The notes beneath the pieces were generated by a model. That model saw only the letters and a program-made list of their open reading frames with translations, ran no database searches and was not told the origin of the DNA. The translations under genes and the position numbers were made by a program. This document shows positions 13,001 through 22,849 of a DNA stretch of 64,000 nt, one piece after another. How positions within the stretch are numbered: position 1 is the first letter of the stretch; every line of letters starts with the position of its first letter. Source of the stretch: Codonopsis lanceolata. Its lineage: Eukaryota; Streptophyta; Magnoliopsida; Asterales; Campanulaceae. The DNA lies in assembly GCA_013146195.2 (NCBI GenBank), contig CM028379.1, forward strand, positions 160,486,437 to 160,550,436, read 5' to 3'.

Positions 13001-16000
13001 CTCCTCATCAATCAGTTCGCCCGACAACTCTACAGATTCCGGACGCCCCTCCTCTGCACAGGAACTCGACTCCCCAATTGTAATTGGTTTCGGCTTCCAT
13101 CATCGCTTAGATTCTCCCGTTTTGAGTGTAGATTTAAGATTTTCTATATACTTCTTACTCTCAAGTTTCTCACTTATCATGCTAGATAATGTATTCAACA
13201 CCTTAGTGACGAAGATAAAGTGATTTGCGTTGCCATTGATGTGTTTGAAATGGAGAATGTTAGTTTCTCAGCACCTTTTTAGTGTATATGTTTGGATGAC
13301 CTTTCCCACATTCAACCAGTAGGGAGGCCAGATTCATTCCCCAACTGCCAAGCTTTCTTCATTGTGCCCACAGTTTTTAAGGCACAAGGTCCTATTCTTA
13401 GAACTCCAGACCCAACAACAATCCCATTCACAAAATCACAGCAGCTATAGAAGACAGGAGGCATCCTTCACCGGAGTAAAATAAACCAGTCTGCTTTAAA
13501 TGATAGGTAAATATAACACTACTGGTGTTCAAGAGAGTGCAGGCAACAATGTACATCTACAGTTAAAATCAAAGATTCAAAACAAAGGGTGCATTCAACA
13601 GCTTCCCAAGTATAGTGAAAGCAAGGGTAATTATTTTTTATAAGTTAAAAAAGAAAGCAAGGGTAATTATGGCAATTGAAAGTCATAGAATGATATCTTC
13701 GTCATTAAGCTTGAGTACTGCAAGGAGTAGGAGATAGTACTTGCGATAAATAACCATTTGCTTCATCTCTTCATGAATCTCTTATCATTAAGATTATTAA
13801 TTCACGATTCCCATGGACAGAGCTTATGCTTTACGTCACCACCACATGCATATAGCATAAAATAAAATATATAAACACACCTCACCATTCCTCCTGCCCC
13901 CCCTCCCCACCCCCCACCTCTGTGTGATTCCCGTTACCATAGGAATCCAGTAGTATCTGCATATGAGGATGATTTTCCTCATTTTACCATGTCACTCAAT
14001 CTAGGTTTCATTAACCAAAATCTTTTCTTCATCCTCCTTTTCAGGAGATATACACAAACCGCTCTTGCCTCCTGATATTCCTCATGTAGGCATCAGTGGT
14101 ACAGCTAAGACTCTATGACCTAAGATCCCTGTCACTCTTCAAAAATGTAAATGTAATTTTACCGCGCACCCCGTAGGAAATTTTGTTAGATAGACAAGTT
14201 TGTCTCCTCACCTGAGTTCACTTGTTAGTGGTCTTGAATCTTATTTAGATCCTAAGTCTGATTCTGAAGCAGTGACTCATCCTTGGTGGGGGACGTGGAC
14301 AACTATGGAGGACACCTATTTTGAAAAGGCTAGATGATGTGAACCCAAGAACGATTACAAAGAATAACCAACCTACGAATCATGAATTGATGCGGAAACG
14401 AACAATAATCAACGAAGTGAAAGAAATCGATATGGAGCTTCCCTCAACCCTAGGGTGATAAATCGATCCCTAAAACCTTGGGGTGCAGCATTGGTCCGCT
14501 AGTCACAATTAACTAGGAACCAAAGCTACTAGAACGCCCACAAACTTCCAGCTCAACAAGTCTGATGAGTTCTCAAATTAAGAATTTCCCTCTCAAGAAA
14601 TCCTCACAAGCTCCACAAAATAAGTGAAAAATTCAAAGCTTCCATATAATAATCAACGTCTAACTGTAATACAATGTTTAAGAGGCCTTTAAATAGGCTT
14701 ACAAATCCTAAAAGAATAATTAAGACGTCCTAAAAAACCTTAATTAAATAAGGATGACGGTGATAACATCTTTTACAAACATGAGATAGTGTTGATGACA
14801 AGGGTGGTGGAATGGCATTGGCCAAATGGTTGAAGCAGCAACGCAAGTGACTTAAGGAGACGTGTGGGGGTGGAGGAACAAAGGCTTTAAAAGAGAAAGA
14901 AGACGGACAAAAGTGGCTAACTATTAATATTAGTATATGTGTAAGTGCATATTTAAGCAAACAACCTATACTCTAGAATTCATTTGTTTACGGTCAAACT
15001 GTTTCTTGCATAAGTAAACATATCCATGTTTCACGAAGATTCATCAATATTGTATTCATACGCCAAGGATAACTACCTATAGCACAGGTAATAGTTTGGG
15101 CTGTGAATTTACGCATGCAGGTTTCAAACAGGAAAAAAAAAAAGTATTATGCAATTTAGCCTCCCAGCATCATTGACTAACATGGACCAAGCAAGATAAT
15201 GGCCTTTAATTTATTACTTCCAAAATATGCAAATGGTGATTCCCAACATAGAAAGAATATGTCTAGATTATACAAACAAAGCCAAGAAGCCATACCTGCT
15301 CATTAAGAAAATGAGCTGAAACAGAATTCAGTGAGTAAGAGCTTAATTTGTAATCCCTTTGCATTGCCTGTATACATAAGACGAGTAACACATGACTTAA
15401 TGATAAGTAAATCTTCCAGTAGATGAATCAGCAACTGTATATTTAAAAGAGCCAGTTTAACAAGACCTGAAGCAAATCAAACTGAACCCTTCCTTCCAAC
15501 ATAACTTCTTTACTTTCCCGTGTACCATATTGTCTGTAACACCACAACTATTTATCAGTAATATATTCCAAAAAATACACAGCATGTAAAAGAACCTTTG
15601 AATGAACAATATGATATCCAGATGAGTCAACATACATTTCAAACTAATACAAGGCATGAAAAACACATCAACTGAATTTTGGAACAAGAAAGATAATTGT
15701 AGTTATTGGTAGAATGAAGTGTGCATTTAGTCCCATACTCAGAGCTCAAAATACTCTAACACAAAGCATACAAATGTTTCATATGCATAAACCTTATTTA
15801 GAGTTTTTGTTATTTTTTGAGCTTTTCTAACTGATGTAAAAGGCTTGATTTGTCCAATATGGGACATTACTAGTACAAGGCACCTTCAAAAGTTTGGAAG
15901 ACTGAATATAACACAATAAACAAAGTAAAAAATTTGGATTGAGACAGCCTGCTCTAATGCAATATATATGGTCATAACATTCAAGCCAAAACCAATTCAC

Positions 16001-19000
16001 TGTGGGTGGAGCTCCCCTAACATCTTACGTACTATCTGCAAATAACTTGTCTTGAAACAATATTTCCACAGAACACCCCTAATCCTGATTCATGTGGGAA
16101 AATTAGCAATTCACTTATCTTTTTTTTTTAAGTTAAACGAAGTAGGTCGTAAAGTCAAACTCTGAGGCATTCACTCTATCCCTCAATAATTATATTGGAT
16201 AACTTGATCCTTGAAAATTAAAGCATCCAAAATCAAATAACATAAAGAATCCCAAAAACAACAGAGTCCATTGTTATCTCTAAACCATGGACATGCATAT
16301 GCAGAAATGATTCATTTGGCAATGAAAATGACACAAGTAGTAACGGAGGGGGTAACTATGGCTATGAGCATGCAATCATTTTAAGCTCTATCCGTCTACT
16401 GACCATTATCAACAAATTGATGGTAAGCTCAAGCATCTCATGATGAATATCAAGAAATTGATGAGCTAATGATCAAGAAGCTTGCCAAAGCAAATTCACT
16501 TTGAGAGAAAAAAATATATATGAGTAAAATTAGTATATAAATAGGCGTCAAAACAGGTGACGAATCCTATGTACACAGGAAGTATACAAACAAAACCAAC
16601 ACTAACCAAAAGAAATTCTATCCATGAATTCAACTAAGGGGTTGGCACCCGACAAAATCGGCTCAGCACACTAAAAAACAAGGTCTGTAGAATCAGGTCC
16701 TTCAGTCCCTCAACACTAATTTCTACATTCTCAAAGGCTCTGAAATTCCTTTCCCTCCACACAGACCAGCATACTGCCAGCAGAACTGCATCCCAAAAAC
16801 TATTTCTCCTTCTTCACAATTAACAAAGACCGGCGCAGCAGTAATTCTTTAACTGATCTTGGCGTCACCAAAGTCAACTGGAACAAACTAAGAAAAAAAC
16901 CCCCAAATTCTTTTGCTACTGGGCAATGCAACAGGAGATGATTTACGCTTTCCTCGTCCCCCTTGCACATATAACACCAATTGACATAAATATTCTTCAT
17001 TATCCGTAGATAATCTCCAGTTAAAATAGCTTCACTAGCAACTTCCCACATGAAAAAACCCACCCTATGATGAGGAACAAGGGGATGAACATATGCAGCT
17101 TTATTGATGAGGTACATCAACCCATCTTCAAGGGGATGAGCTCAGCCTTAATCTTTTGATCTTCAAGGGGATGAATTCAGCCTTAGTCTTTTGATCTTCA
17201 AGGGGATGAATTCAACCTTAGTCTTTAGATTTTCTCTCTTATCGACATGTTCATGTATTTATTTTATCTTGTCTTTTCCTATGCCCAAGACCCCCCCCCC
17301 AATTTTGCAGCCTATATAAAGGGGAGTCTTTTAAGTGTTGAGGCATCAAACTCATGAAATAAAAATTCATCTTCTTCTTCCTTAGAAAGCAGTCACTTAG
17401 TTGTTTGTTTTCTAGTTGTTTTCTAGTTGTTTCCTCGTTGAACGAAATCAATCACCCATCCGTTCGTACGTCAACGAACTTAATTTCTCCCAACCCTGTC
17501 CTACATCACCCTAATTGTTTGGAAGCATATAAAATAGATGGTTTAAAGCTTCTTAACATTGAGATAGAATGTTTTTTTGTTTCTTAACATTTTATACCAA
17601 ACCGAAGAAGCATGCTAAATATCTTAAGCTTAAACCGATGCATGGGTTGATAAAACATGGAGCCTTGGAAAATAAACAAGGTATAAGGGACAGATATTGT
17701 AGGGATAGGGACAAGGGTTATTACAGAAGTGGTTTACTTATTTTCACAACTTCCCAAATTGAGTTTTAAAATCAAAAAGAACTGGAAGAACACTGGAATT
17801 GTATAGATCCTAATGAGAAACCCAAGGAATTTATTTTTCCCATTGGACGAAAATAGGGAGTACCAACGGCCTTCCTATCCATTAATTAAGGAAAATATCG
17901 TTTGGTTTTCACATCCTTAACCTTGGCCTTCATCTATAGGAAGCACCTCAATCTCCTTTTTCATTTAGAGATCTCTCATACTAAACGAAGCCTCAGTTTG
18001 TTAAATGTTTGATAAACCAAGTGATCTTTATTTCCATATCCATGGAGGTACGGTGTGACGTATTTATGTAATCAAGTAGAACCAAGTGTATGAGGGGACA
18101 AAATGGATTAAGTGAATGTCACAGCAAGACAACCAACAAAGACCTGCTGATGCAACAAATCCACAAAAAGAAATTACTCAATGCCAGAAAGCCAGTCAAG
18201 AGACCAACCTTAGCCATTACAAGTCACAGTAGATTATGCAAGCGATATACTGAGAAAAAAAAAAGTTATGCAACAAATAAATGTAAAATTTGTCCTGAGA
18301 TAGGCTTTGCCAAATGTGTATCCCAGTTAACAGATTAAAGATATAAAGCTAGCGGCTGAAGCAGAAATACTACTGGTAATAGAAAAACACCAATATAATA
18401 GTAGCTTGGAGAGTTTGGCTCAATTGAATTCTTTGGTGGGAAAGGAATAGGAGGGCTTTTGAGAATGAGGAAAAGTATTTGGCTCAATTGAAAAACACTC
18501 TTCTGCCCACTTTTTTTTTGGTGTTCACATACGATGGAGTCTTCTTCCATCAGTAACAATTCTTTTGCAAATTTTGTCGATAGTTTCTCCATCGATTAGG
18601 GGTTTTTCTTTTTGTATACTCTCGGTGTACAAAGGACGTGTCACCTGGTTTGACGCCTCGGGTATATAATATCTTTACTTATCAAAAAAAAAAATGTGGC
18701 TTGTAGAATTGTAATTAGAATAAATATGGAGTAAAATCAATGTCATCACACATAACCTGGAGGAGAAAGTTGTATCTTTGACACGAACCCTGCTATTCCT
18801 GATGCGGCCCAATAACGGAAATTCTGCTATTTTCAATGCCTCTGCTCTCTGAAAACCCAAAAAAATAAAAGAAGAAGAAGAAACATGTCACTACTCTCAC
18901 ATTACTGAACTCAACTTGATACAAGCAGGATAAAGTTAATCTAGTTATTGCAAAAATCTCAAAGTTGGAAAATAAAAATTAAATTATAATAAATACATAG

Positions 19001-19356
19001 AAGGACAGCTTTGATTGGCGTATCACCAACCTGAATGAGATATGGCAAGTCAAACTTGCAGATGTTATAACCAATAATGATATCGGGGTCCACTTCCCGT
19101 ATAAAATCCTGTAAAAATAGTAAGAAAGTGAATATAAAAAATGATTCAACTCAACTAAGCTTTTTTTTTATAAGTAAGGTTTTCTTTTCTTTTCTATTTC
19201 AACTCAACTAAGCTTTTTTTAAAAAAACAATTTCACCCTGCTAAATCTTACTCAATGTGTGTGTTTTGGGAGTGGGAGGGAGGGATACAATTTTTCATTT
19301 CAGGTGGCGTAATGACCCAAAAGATGAAAAGGTGCTGTGTTGGATGAGATGGCGAG

Positions 19357-19388
<32 letters not shown>

Positions 19389-22300
19389 AACTTGTGTAGA
19401 TTTTGGCATGCTTTTCAGTTTTGAAATGGTAGGTGAATCTCCACATACTTTTCAAGTTTCAATGACGGTGAATCGCCAGTGGATGTAGCCTACTCGCGTT
19501 GACAGATGAACCAGGTAAATCTTAGCATTAACTTCTTATCTGTTTTTATTGTTTTGCATAACAATTCTTGTATGTGAAAGCAAAGCAAGGAAGATGTCAA
19601 GTTATTTTTGTGTAACTGTATCTCCTAGCATTTTCCCTGTCAGCAACAGCATCCAAGTTTACTTGTCCATCGGAAAAGGGAAATATGTGCCACTTGACGG
19701 AAAGAACAAAGAACTAAAACTAGAGATGTTGTTCAGATATAAATGGGAAGAGCTTGATGTAATTTAATTTGTTAAGATATCTGTCTCAGGTTCAAAATAG
19801 AACTTTCAATCATAAAGAAAACTTTCCAAACCCATTACCCTCCAAGCTAGCAAGACTTCTCTTTCTGTGTCAAATGACATCACATCCACACCAACTATGG
19901 GTGAGCAAGACTTAAGGGTCATGACATTTCGTACAAATGGCTGTTCCTCTCCCTGTAATGTAACTAGATTGGCAATCTAGAAAGACAGAAAATATCAAGT
20001 CAACATATTCTGCACTACAAACATGGTACAATCTTACCCAATAACCAAGTGTGCTAAGGCTTAAACCTGGATAACAGGATCATGAGTAGGCTCAGGGAAA
20101 AGACCTTTACGACCAGCACACTCAATGTCAAAACTCAATACGCGAAATGGAGCCATTTTTGAAAATTCTCCTTCTGGAACATGGCTGATCAGTTCGGAAT
20201 AACTATGACAGTCGTTAAGAGAATAAGCAAATGGGTCGAACTTAAAGCACATACATGATAGAACTGGTCAGCATGGATATCCAAGACATTAGTATAACAG
20301 GAGCTTTAACATAAAGAATGTACTGCAGTCTTAAGAACGAGGATACAGGCAATCAAATTCCAACTGAGAGTAGGACAGATTCTTCTTTGTTTTCTTGTAT
20401 TTTCCAGCCGGTACTTCAATCCAGTTGCCACCAACAATGTTGCAATCAATCATGAAGCGAAGGGCAAAAAGAACATTACTCTCAAATGTCATAAAGCTCT
20501 TCATACCGAGACCATCAATCTGTATGCCTTTGTCAAGAATACCTACCAAGTTTAAGTACAAAAAAGAAAGCATTAACAGATGATATCCTCTCTCAACAGA
20601 ACTTCTTAAAAACACATTGTTAAGGGAGCATCCCAATAATAAAAAATAGATATCCATTCTTATTTCATTGTGCCTATTATCTGACAAATGAAAAACAATG
20701 TAGTAGCATTGTCATTGGTACCCTTCAAGTTGTGAATCACATGCAGAATCATGTAAACATATTGATTGAAAGACAAGCTCCACAATTACAAAAATAAATA
20801 CAACTTAAGAAAAACTCTGGAGGCTAGAAAACTTTACCTCTGCAACTAGAAACCATTGTTGGTAACGCAACAATAATTTTGAGAAAAGGATGAGAGGTCT
20901 GCTGCTGATAGTACATAATGCTTCTTTTTTGAACTATTTCAATACGACGGACAAACTTAGGAACCTTACTGTTCCTGTTCGCTTCCTTCATCCTGCCCTG
21001 TAGTAGACCAAAGCAACAATTAACTCTTCAGGAGGACAAAAACTATTCAATGACATGTGTCTTTTCTTCTGCATACATAGAAGAAATTAAAAATAGATAC
21101 TTATTAGAATGATAATAGTCAGATTACATGCAAGTACCTCAAGAATTTGTTGAAAGCGGGAGATATCATCAGGACCCATTCCCGGCGGACATGTGATGTA
21201 GAAATATGGTTCAAATCCATGAACATGGCAGCAAACACTATGCCCTAATCACAACCCAAGAACCAGTACAATCACATGAGGCAACTTTTTCGTGCACAAA
21301 AAGAAACACGTTATTAGAATACCCAACATATGCAGGAGGCGCTATCTTTCCACTTTTTATGCAACATGAAAGGAGATTTAAGTGGATAAAGCTTGGTATG
21401 AACACCGATTACAATTCAACATTGTAGCTCTAGTTCGCCATTCAAATCTTTTGATGCGGACATAGAAATAGAGTTTGCAATAGTAGTCTAAAATGGACTT
21501 TGTGGCATTACGCGCAACCCTTGCTACTTACTGTTCATTTTAAGCTTTTAGCTTCCCCATTTATGAACAGACAGGAAACAGTTAAAATTGTGAACAAACA
21601 CATTACTGAGAAACAAAAACAATTATCCACACACAAAAAAAAATCTACCTTTCTGACAATGAATGAAAAGACTATAAAAATCAAAAACCATCAACTTAGT
21701 ATTAAGCACAACTGGATAATATTACCTCCGTACCAAAAGAAAAGAGTCCTATTTTGAAAATCATTTTTTATAGGCAAATGATATTACGAGCTAGAGCTTG
21801 TAATATTATTACGAGTTATAGTGTTAGAACCGTTGGATAATTAAGTTGGTGATGATATGGAATGTTTATGTCATTACTTAAAAAAGAATATATTTGATCT
21901 AATGGTGTAGAGATCTAAGTAGATTTGATCTAAAGACACTAACACTAAAGCTTGTAATAATAACACAAGCTCTAGCTCATAATATCATACCTCTTCTTTA
22001 TAAAGCATTGATTTTCGTATATTTCCTATATTTACAGTAAAATTAGATTCCCTTTCCCACATAGGAGAAACATCATGTTTCACAAAATAAATGAGAAAGA
22101 ATTAAAATGGAAATTTATATCTTAAATTTAGAAATTGGACATCTTTTGAGATACTTTGGGCTAGAAATAAAGAGCGTATAGAAAGAATAACCACTCCCCC
22201 CCCCCTCCACCACACACACACACAAAAGAGATGTACCTTCGCGGGTGACACCGAAAATGCGAATAATTGCAGCAGGACCGGACGAATTAGGTATCAATTC

Positions 22301-22719
22301 TTTATGACTCTCTCCAATCACATAATCAATCTCCAGCTGCTGGAAAACTGAATACACCAGCCAAATTGGCAAATTTTCAGATAAAAATGGGGGGGAAATG
22401 CAACAAACCCCTGGAAATCAAGTAGTACTAACATCAATTCCAAAATACAAAGTGATGAGTTTTTACTGATGTTTTGGGACTGATTCTGGTAAGACGGAGA
22501 CAAGATGGGGCGTTTCCATTTCTCCAAACGGTAAGCAAGAGCTTCTCTCTCCTCCATGTCGCGGAGGACTAGGGCTTCTTCGTCGTATAGGGTTTCGTCC
22601 ATGAACACGTCTTCGTCCATGTCTTCTTCCTCCATGACAACTGGCTGGTGGTGTTTTTGCGGTTGCGATGATGGGAGTGATTGCTGTGGCGGCCGCTTCC
22701 TGGCATTGCCGTTGGTCAT
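930..22719 (-). CDS. POLD1: DNA polymerase delta catalytic subunit, 5' part (15 exons, partial)
   Basis: Family-B replicative polymerase that, by family knowledge, synthesises lagging strand and proofreads in the nucleus. Exons read on the minus strand: 22719-22467, 22347-22237, 21244-21138, 20997-20838, 20542-20347, 20202-20067, 19976-19839, 19108-19031, 18848-18757, 15533-15467, 15367-15296, 8876-8790, 3322-3203, 3113-3015, 1037-930. All borders are GT-AG, and the phase carries through all 1824 nt (608 codons). Seen in order: acidic N-terminus, exonuclease motifs I (D301, E303), II (D387) and III (Y496-D500), and polymerase motif A (DFASLYPSI, D589). The remaining palm, thumb and CysA/CysB metal-binding region, roughly 490 residues in plant homologues, is beyond position 1. 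Introns 9, 11 and 12 are 3.2, 6.4 and 5.5 kb because of transposon insertions. No internal stop or frameshift was found, so the gene looks intact in this window. An in-frame upstream ATG at 22749 would add ten residues; the 22719 start fits homologues better. Confidence 0.96.
1038..3014. other. POLD1 intron 14, mostly unassigned
   Basis: Holds a CT microsatellite at 1167-1189 and a weak minus-strand LINE-like stretch near 2115-2420. No other recognisable feature was seen. Confidence 0.6.
2115..2420 (-). mobile_element. Possible LINE 3'-end remnant
   Basis: The minus strand resembles the region after the zf-RVT motif of the other LINE copies, with the same order of phrases around 2290-2420, but it lacks the zinc motif and the tail. 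An old fragment of a related LINE family is likely. Confidence 0.35.
3015..3113 (-). CDS. POLD1: POLD1 exon 14
   Basis: Encodes VLSQLLRKSKQKNLVIPNVK and QAGSEQGTYEGAT, leading into the polymerase palm. Confidence 0.95.
3203..3322 (-). CDS. POLD1: POLD1 exon 13
   Basis: Encodes DAYLPQRLLDKLMYIYNYVE through MARVTGVPISFLLSRGQSIK. The first Asp (D500) completes exonuclease motif III. Confidence 0.96.
3323..4338. other. POLD1 intron 12, left part: unassigned pyrimidine-rich and GC-rich repeat DNA
   Basis: 3990-4140 is CT-rich, with two imperfect copies of a CCTCTTCCTSCGAAAACCCC phrase. 4205-4338 is GC-rich and ends with nested CTAGGCG-type palindromes and TTTTTAGAACACTG. The CT-rich block resembles a captured 5' UTR. 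Neither part could be assigned to a named element. Confidence 0.4.
4339..6945 (-). mobile_element. LINE copy B, internally deleted
   Basis: Read on the minus strand, an ORF1-like acidic segment (6857-6640) passes straight into the reverse-transcriptase fingers (RFERSLNSTFIALIPK, 6610-6480). The endonuclease is therefore missing. The RT palm keeps LLFADDSLVF (about 5970) and GLHQGDPLSPFLF (about 6130). Then come the thumb (5706-5437), the connection and a zf-RVT motif WCCLCKSDGKSVNHVLLHC (about 4740-4800). The shared 3' tail motif is at 4352-4400. Multiple frame breaks make it dead. It lies in POLD1 intron 12, in the same orientation as the gene. Confidence 0.88.
7255..8290 (-). mobile_element. 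LINE copy C, 3' fragment split by a TRIM
   Basis: The minus strand shows the LINE 3' region (WPSVGPFGKKETLGILRM and VEFVDNIFVG, 8039-7851). Its tail motif GCGTCAAAACAGGTGACACG is at 7270-7290, on the far side of a TRIM. Upstream sequence to about 8290 is diverged and its 5' limit is uncertain. Confidence 0.6.
7293..7813 (+). mobile_element. TRIM (small non-autonomous LTR retrotransposon) inside LINE C
   Basis: Two direct terminal repeats, 7293-7446 and 7629-7813, both start TGTAATACCCCCATCCCACA and end in GTCGTTACA. The left copy lacks about 50 bases present in the right one. Two bases after the left LTR is TGGTATCATGGCAGG, close to the initiator-Met tRNA primer-binding site TGGTATCAGAGC. 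The interior is only about 180 bases and has no coding potential. Flanks cgtct and tgccc could be a decayed TSD. LINE tail sequence resumes on both sides. Confidence 0.8.
8364..8570 (-). mobile_element. tRNA-derived SINE with TSD
   Basis: On the minus strand, A box TAGATCAGTTGG (8560-8549) and B box GGGTTCGAGACC (8516-8505) form a Pol III promoter. A tRNA-unrelated body follows, ending in a T run (complement of the A run at 8368-8381), as in T-tailed plant SINEs. Flanks GGTAGGTTAGA (8353-8363) and GGTAGTTTAGA (8571-8581) are a TSD with one mismatch. Confidence 0.8.
8790..8876 (-). CDS. POLD1: POLD1 exon 12, exonuclease motif III start
   Basis: Encodes KEDVHHSIISDLQNGNSETR and RRLAVYCLK. The Tyr of the Y-x3-D motif is here and its Asp opens the next exon. 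Large transposon-filled introns lie on both sides. Confidence 0.95.
9113..13360 (-). mobile_element. LINE copy A (L1-type), 4.25 kb with TSD
   Basis: Minus-strand order: end of ORF1 (about 13200-12650), endonuclease start MDFKILSWNVRGLNDRKKRQ with LQETK (12639-12334), GDFN and SDN (12229-11786), reverse transcriptase (11625-10716), thumb and connection (10683-10207), zf-RVT (9600-9500) and 3' tail (about 9140-9200). Flanks ATGGTGCCCACA (9101-9112) and ATTGTGCCCACA (13361-13372) form a 12-bp TSD with one mismatch, next to the T run that is its poly(A) tail. ORF1 is incomplete, so the copy is 5'-truncated. It is dead: about 60 residues are missing between GDFN and the SDH region, SDH is SDN, the palm reads FADN instead of FADD, and there are several frameshifts. 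It lies in POLD1 intron 11. Confidence 0.9.
13373..15295. other. POLD1 intron 11, right part: unassigned
   Basis: 14330-14720 reads like an old LTR: on the minus strand there is TATTTAAAGG near 14690, and GATGTGAACCC lies at the left side. No matching TSD was found. The remainder shows nothing recognisable. Confidence 0.4.
15296..15367 (-). CDS. POLD1: POLD1 exon 11
   Basis: Encodes AMQRDYKLSSYSLNSVSAHF then LNEQ. It is 24 codons, phase 0 at both ends. Confidence 0.93.
15467..15533 (-). CDS. POLD1: POLD1 exon 10
   Basis: Encodes QYGTRESKEVMLEGRVQFDL then LQ. Its 67 nt complete the codon carried from exon 9 and return to phase 0. Confidence 0.92.
16540..17063 (-). mobile_element. LINE copy E, 3' fragment
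   Basis: The minus strand encodes VGFFMWEVASEAILTGDYLR and VNWCYMCKGDEESVNHLLLH, the zf-RVT motif. The shared tail motif GGCGTCAAAACAGGTGACG is at 16548-16566. A solo LTR has inserted at its upstream end. It lies in POLD1 intron 9. Confidence 0.85.
17068..17508 (+). mobile_element. Solo LTR, 441 bp, with CCCTA TSD
   Basis: Starts TGATGAGG and ends CTACATCA. It is flanked by CCCTA at 17063-17067 and 17509-17513. It contains TATATAAAGG (about 17313) and downstream AATAAAA, as expected of U3/R. No internal region, so it is a recombined solo LTR. Three 35-bp tandem repeats lie in its U3. Confidence 0.8.
17126..17230 (+). repeat. 35-bp tandem repeat, 3 copies, in LTR U3
   Basis: Units 17126-17160, 17161-17195 and 17196-17230 start CTTCAAGGGGATGARYTCA and differ at a few positions. 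Repeats in U3 often act as enhancers; that role is inferred. Confidence 0.9.
17514..18379. other. POLD1 intron 9, unassigned
   Basis: Short ORFs occur here but none has a recognisable domain. No repeats stood out. Confidence 0.5.
18380..18694 (+). mobile_element. LINE copy D, 3' fragment
   Basis: Encodes WWERNRRAFENEEKYLAQLK from the ORF2 C-terminus, then the cleanest copy of the shared 3' end: TATACTCTCGGTGTACAAAG, GGACGTGTCACCTGGTTTGA and an A11 tail at 18684-18694. It is 5'-truncated and lies 154 bases from exon 9. Confidence 0.82.
18757..18848 (-). CDS. POLD1: POLD1 exon 9
   Basis: Encodes RAEALKIAEFPLLGRIRNSR and VRVKDTTFSSR. Ends in phase 2 before a 3.2-kb intron that holds two LINE pieces and a solo LTR. 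Confidence 0.93.
19031..19108 (-). CDS. POLD1: POLD1 exon 8, exonuclease motif II
   Basis: Encodes DFIREVDPDIIIGYNICKFD then LPYLIQ. The N-x3-F-D motif supplies catalytic D387. Confidence 0.95.
19109..19838. other. POLD1 intron 7 with TA microsatellite
   Basis: A TA run lies at 19357-19385. Nothing else recognisable was seen. Confidence 0.7.
19839..19976 (-). CDS. POLD1: POLD1 exon 7
   Basis: Encodes IANLVTLQGEEQPFVRNVMT through VDVMSFDTEREVLLAWR, inside the exonuclease domain. Both borders are in phase 0. Confidence 0.94.
20067..20202 (-). CDS. POLD1: POLD1 exon 6, exonuclease motif I
   Basis: Encodes MAPFRVLSFDIECAGRKG. The D-I-E carries two metal ligands of the 3'-5' proofreading exonuclease, residues 301 and 303. 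Confidence 0.96.
20347..20542 (-). CDS. POLD1: POLD1 exon 5
   Basis: Encodes GILDKGIQIDGLGMKSFMTF through GGNWIEVPAGKYKK and LEFDC. The donor GTATCC leaves CT, which joins the next exon's T to make Leu. Confidence 0.94.
20838..20997 (-). CDS. POLD1: POLD1 exon 4
   Basis: Encodes GRMKEANRNSKVPKFVRRIE through LKIIVALPTMVSSCR, the conserved N-terminal domain block. Ends in phase 1. Confidence 0.94.
21138..21244 (-). CDS. POLD1: POLD1 exon 3
   Basis: Encodes HSVCCHVHGFEPYFYITCPP and GMGPDDISRFQQILE. The acceptor GATTAG is preferred over the nearby CATAG because it keeps the phase. Confidence 0.93.
21772..21992 (+). mobile_element. MULE-type MITE, copy 1
   Basis: Terminal inverted repeats begin AGGCAAATGATATTACGAGC on the left and AGGTATGATATTATGAGC on the right (minus strand). 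Flanks attttttat (21763-21771) and cttctttat (21993-22001) agree at 7 of 9 positions. The same element occurs inverted at 45866-46089. It lies in POLD1 intron 2. Confidence 0.75.
22237..22347 (-). CDS. POLD1: POLD1 exon 2
   Basis: Encodes IFQQLEIDYVIGESHKEL through IIRIFGVTREG, the conserved N-terminal block. The acceptor was chosen because only it restores the I codon from the carried base. Confidence 0.93.
22467..22719 (-). CDS. POLD1: POLD1 exon 1
   Basis: Begins MTNGNARKRPP and holds a polybasic stretch followed by an acidic MEEEDMDEDVFMDE segment typical of plant polymerase delta N-termini. Ends in phase 1 at a GT donor (22466-22465). Confidence 0.92.
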
Positions 22720-22795
22720 CGTGATATGCCCTTTGCACACTGCAGCCAAAGGCTTTGTTACCGGAGAGAGTGAATGGTGGGGGGGAAGAAGATGA

Positions 22796-22825
22796 TTTTC
22801 CCGCCAGTTTTTAGGGGTTTTATAG
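22796..22825 (-). promoter_or_regulatory. POLD1 core promoter: TATA box and E2F-type site
   Basis: On the minus strand CTATAAAA occupies 22825-22818. It is followed at 22805-22796 by GGCGGGAAAA, the reverse complement of the E2F consensus TTTCCCGC. The start codon is 77 bases further on. E2F control of replication genes at the G1/S transition is well established in plants; its use here is inferred from position. Confidence 0.7.
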
Positions 22826-22849
22826 GGAGCAAACTGGGAGCAACCTAGT

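Noticed and set aside
14330..14720. LTR of another retrotransposon
   Set aside because: TATA-like word and TG start were seen, but no TSD or end could be matched, so it is only mentioned under the intron.
17126..17230. Short direct repeats resembling a CRISPR array
   Set aside because: Units are contiguous with no spacers, lie in an LTR, and the DNA is eukaryotic.
22463..22738. Second frame across POLD1 exon 1, 91 codons
   Set aside because: Out of frame with the conserved exon and without homology.
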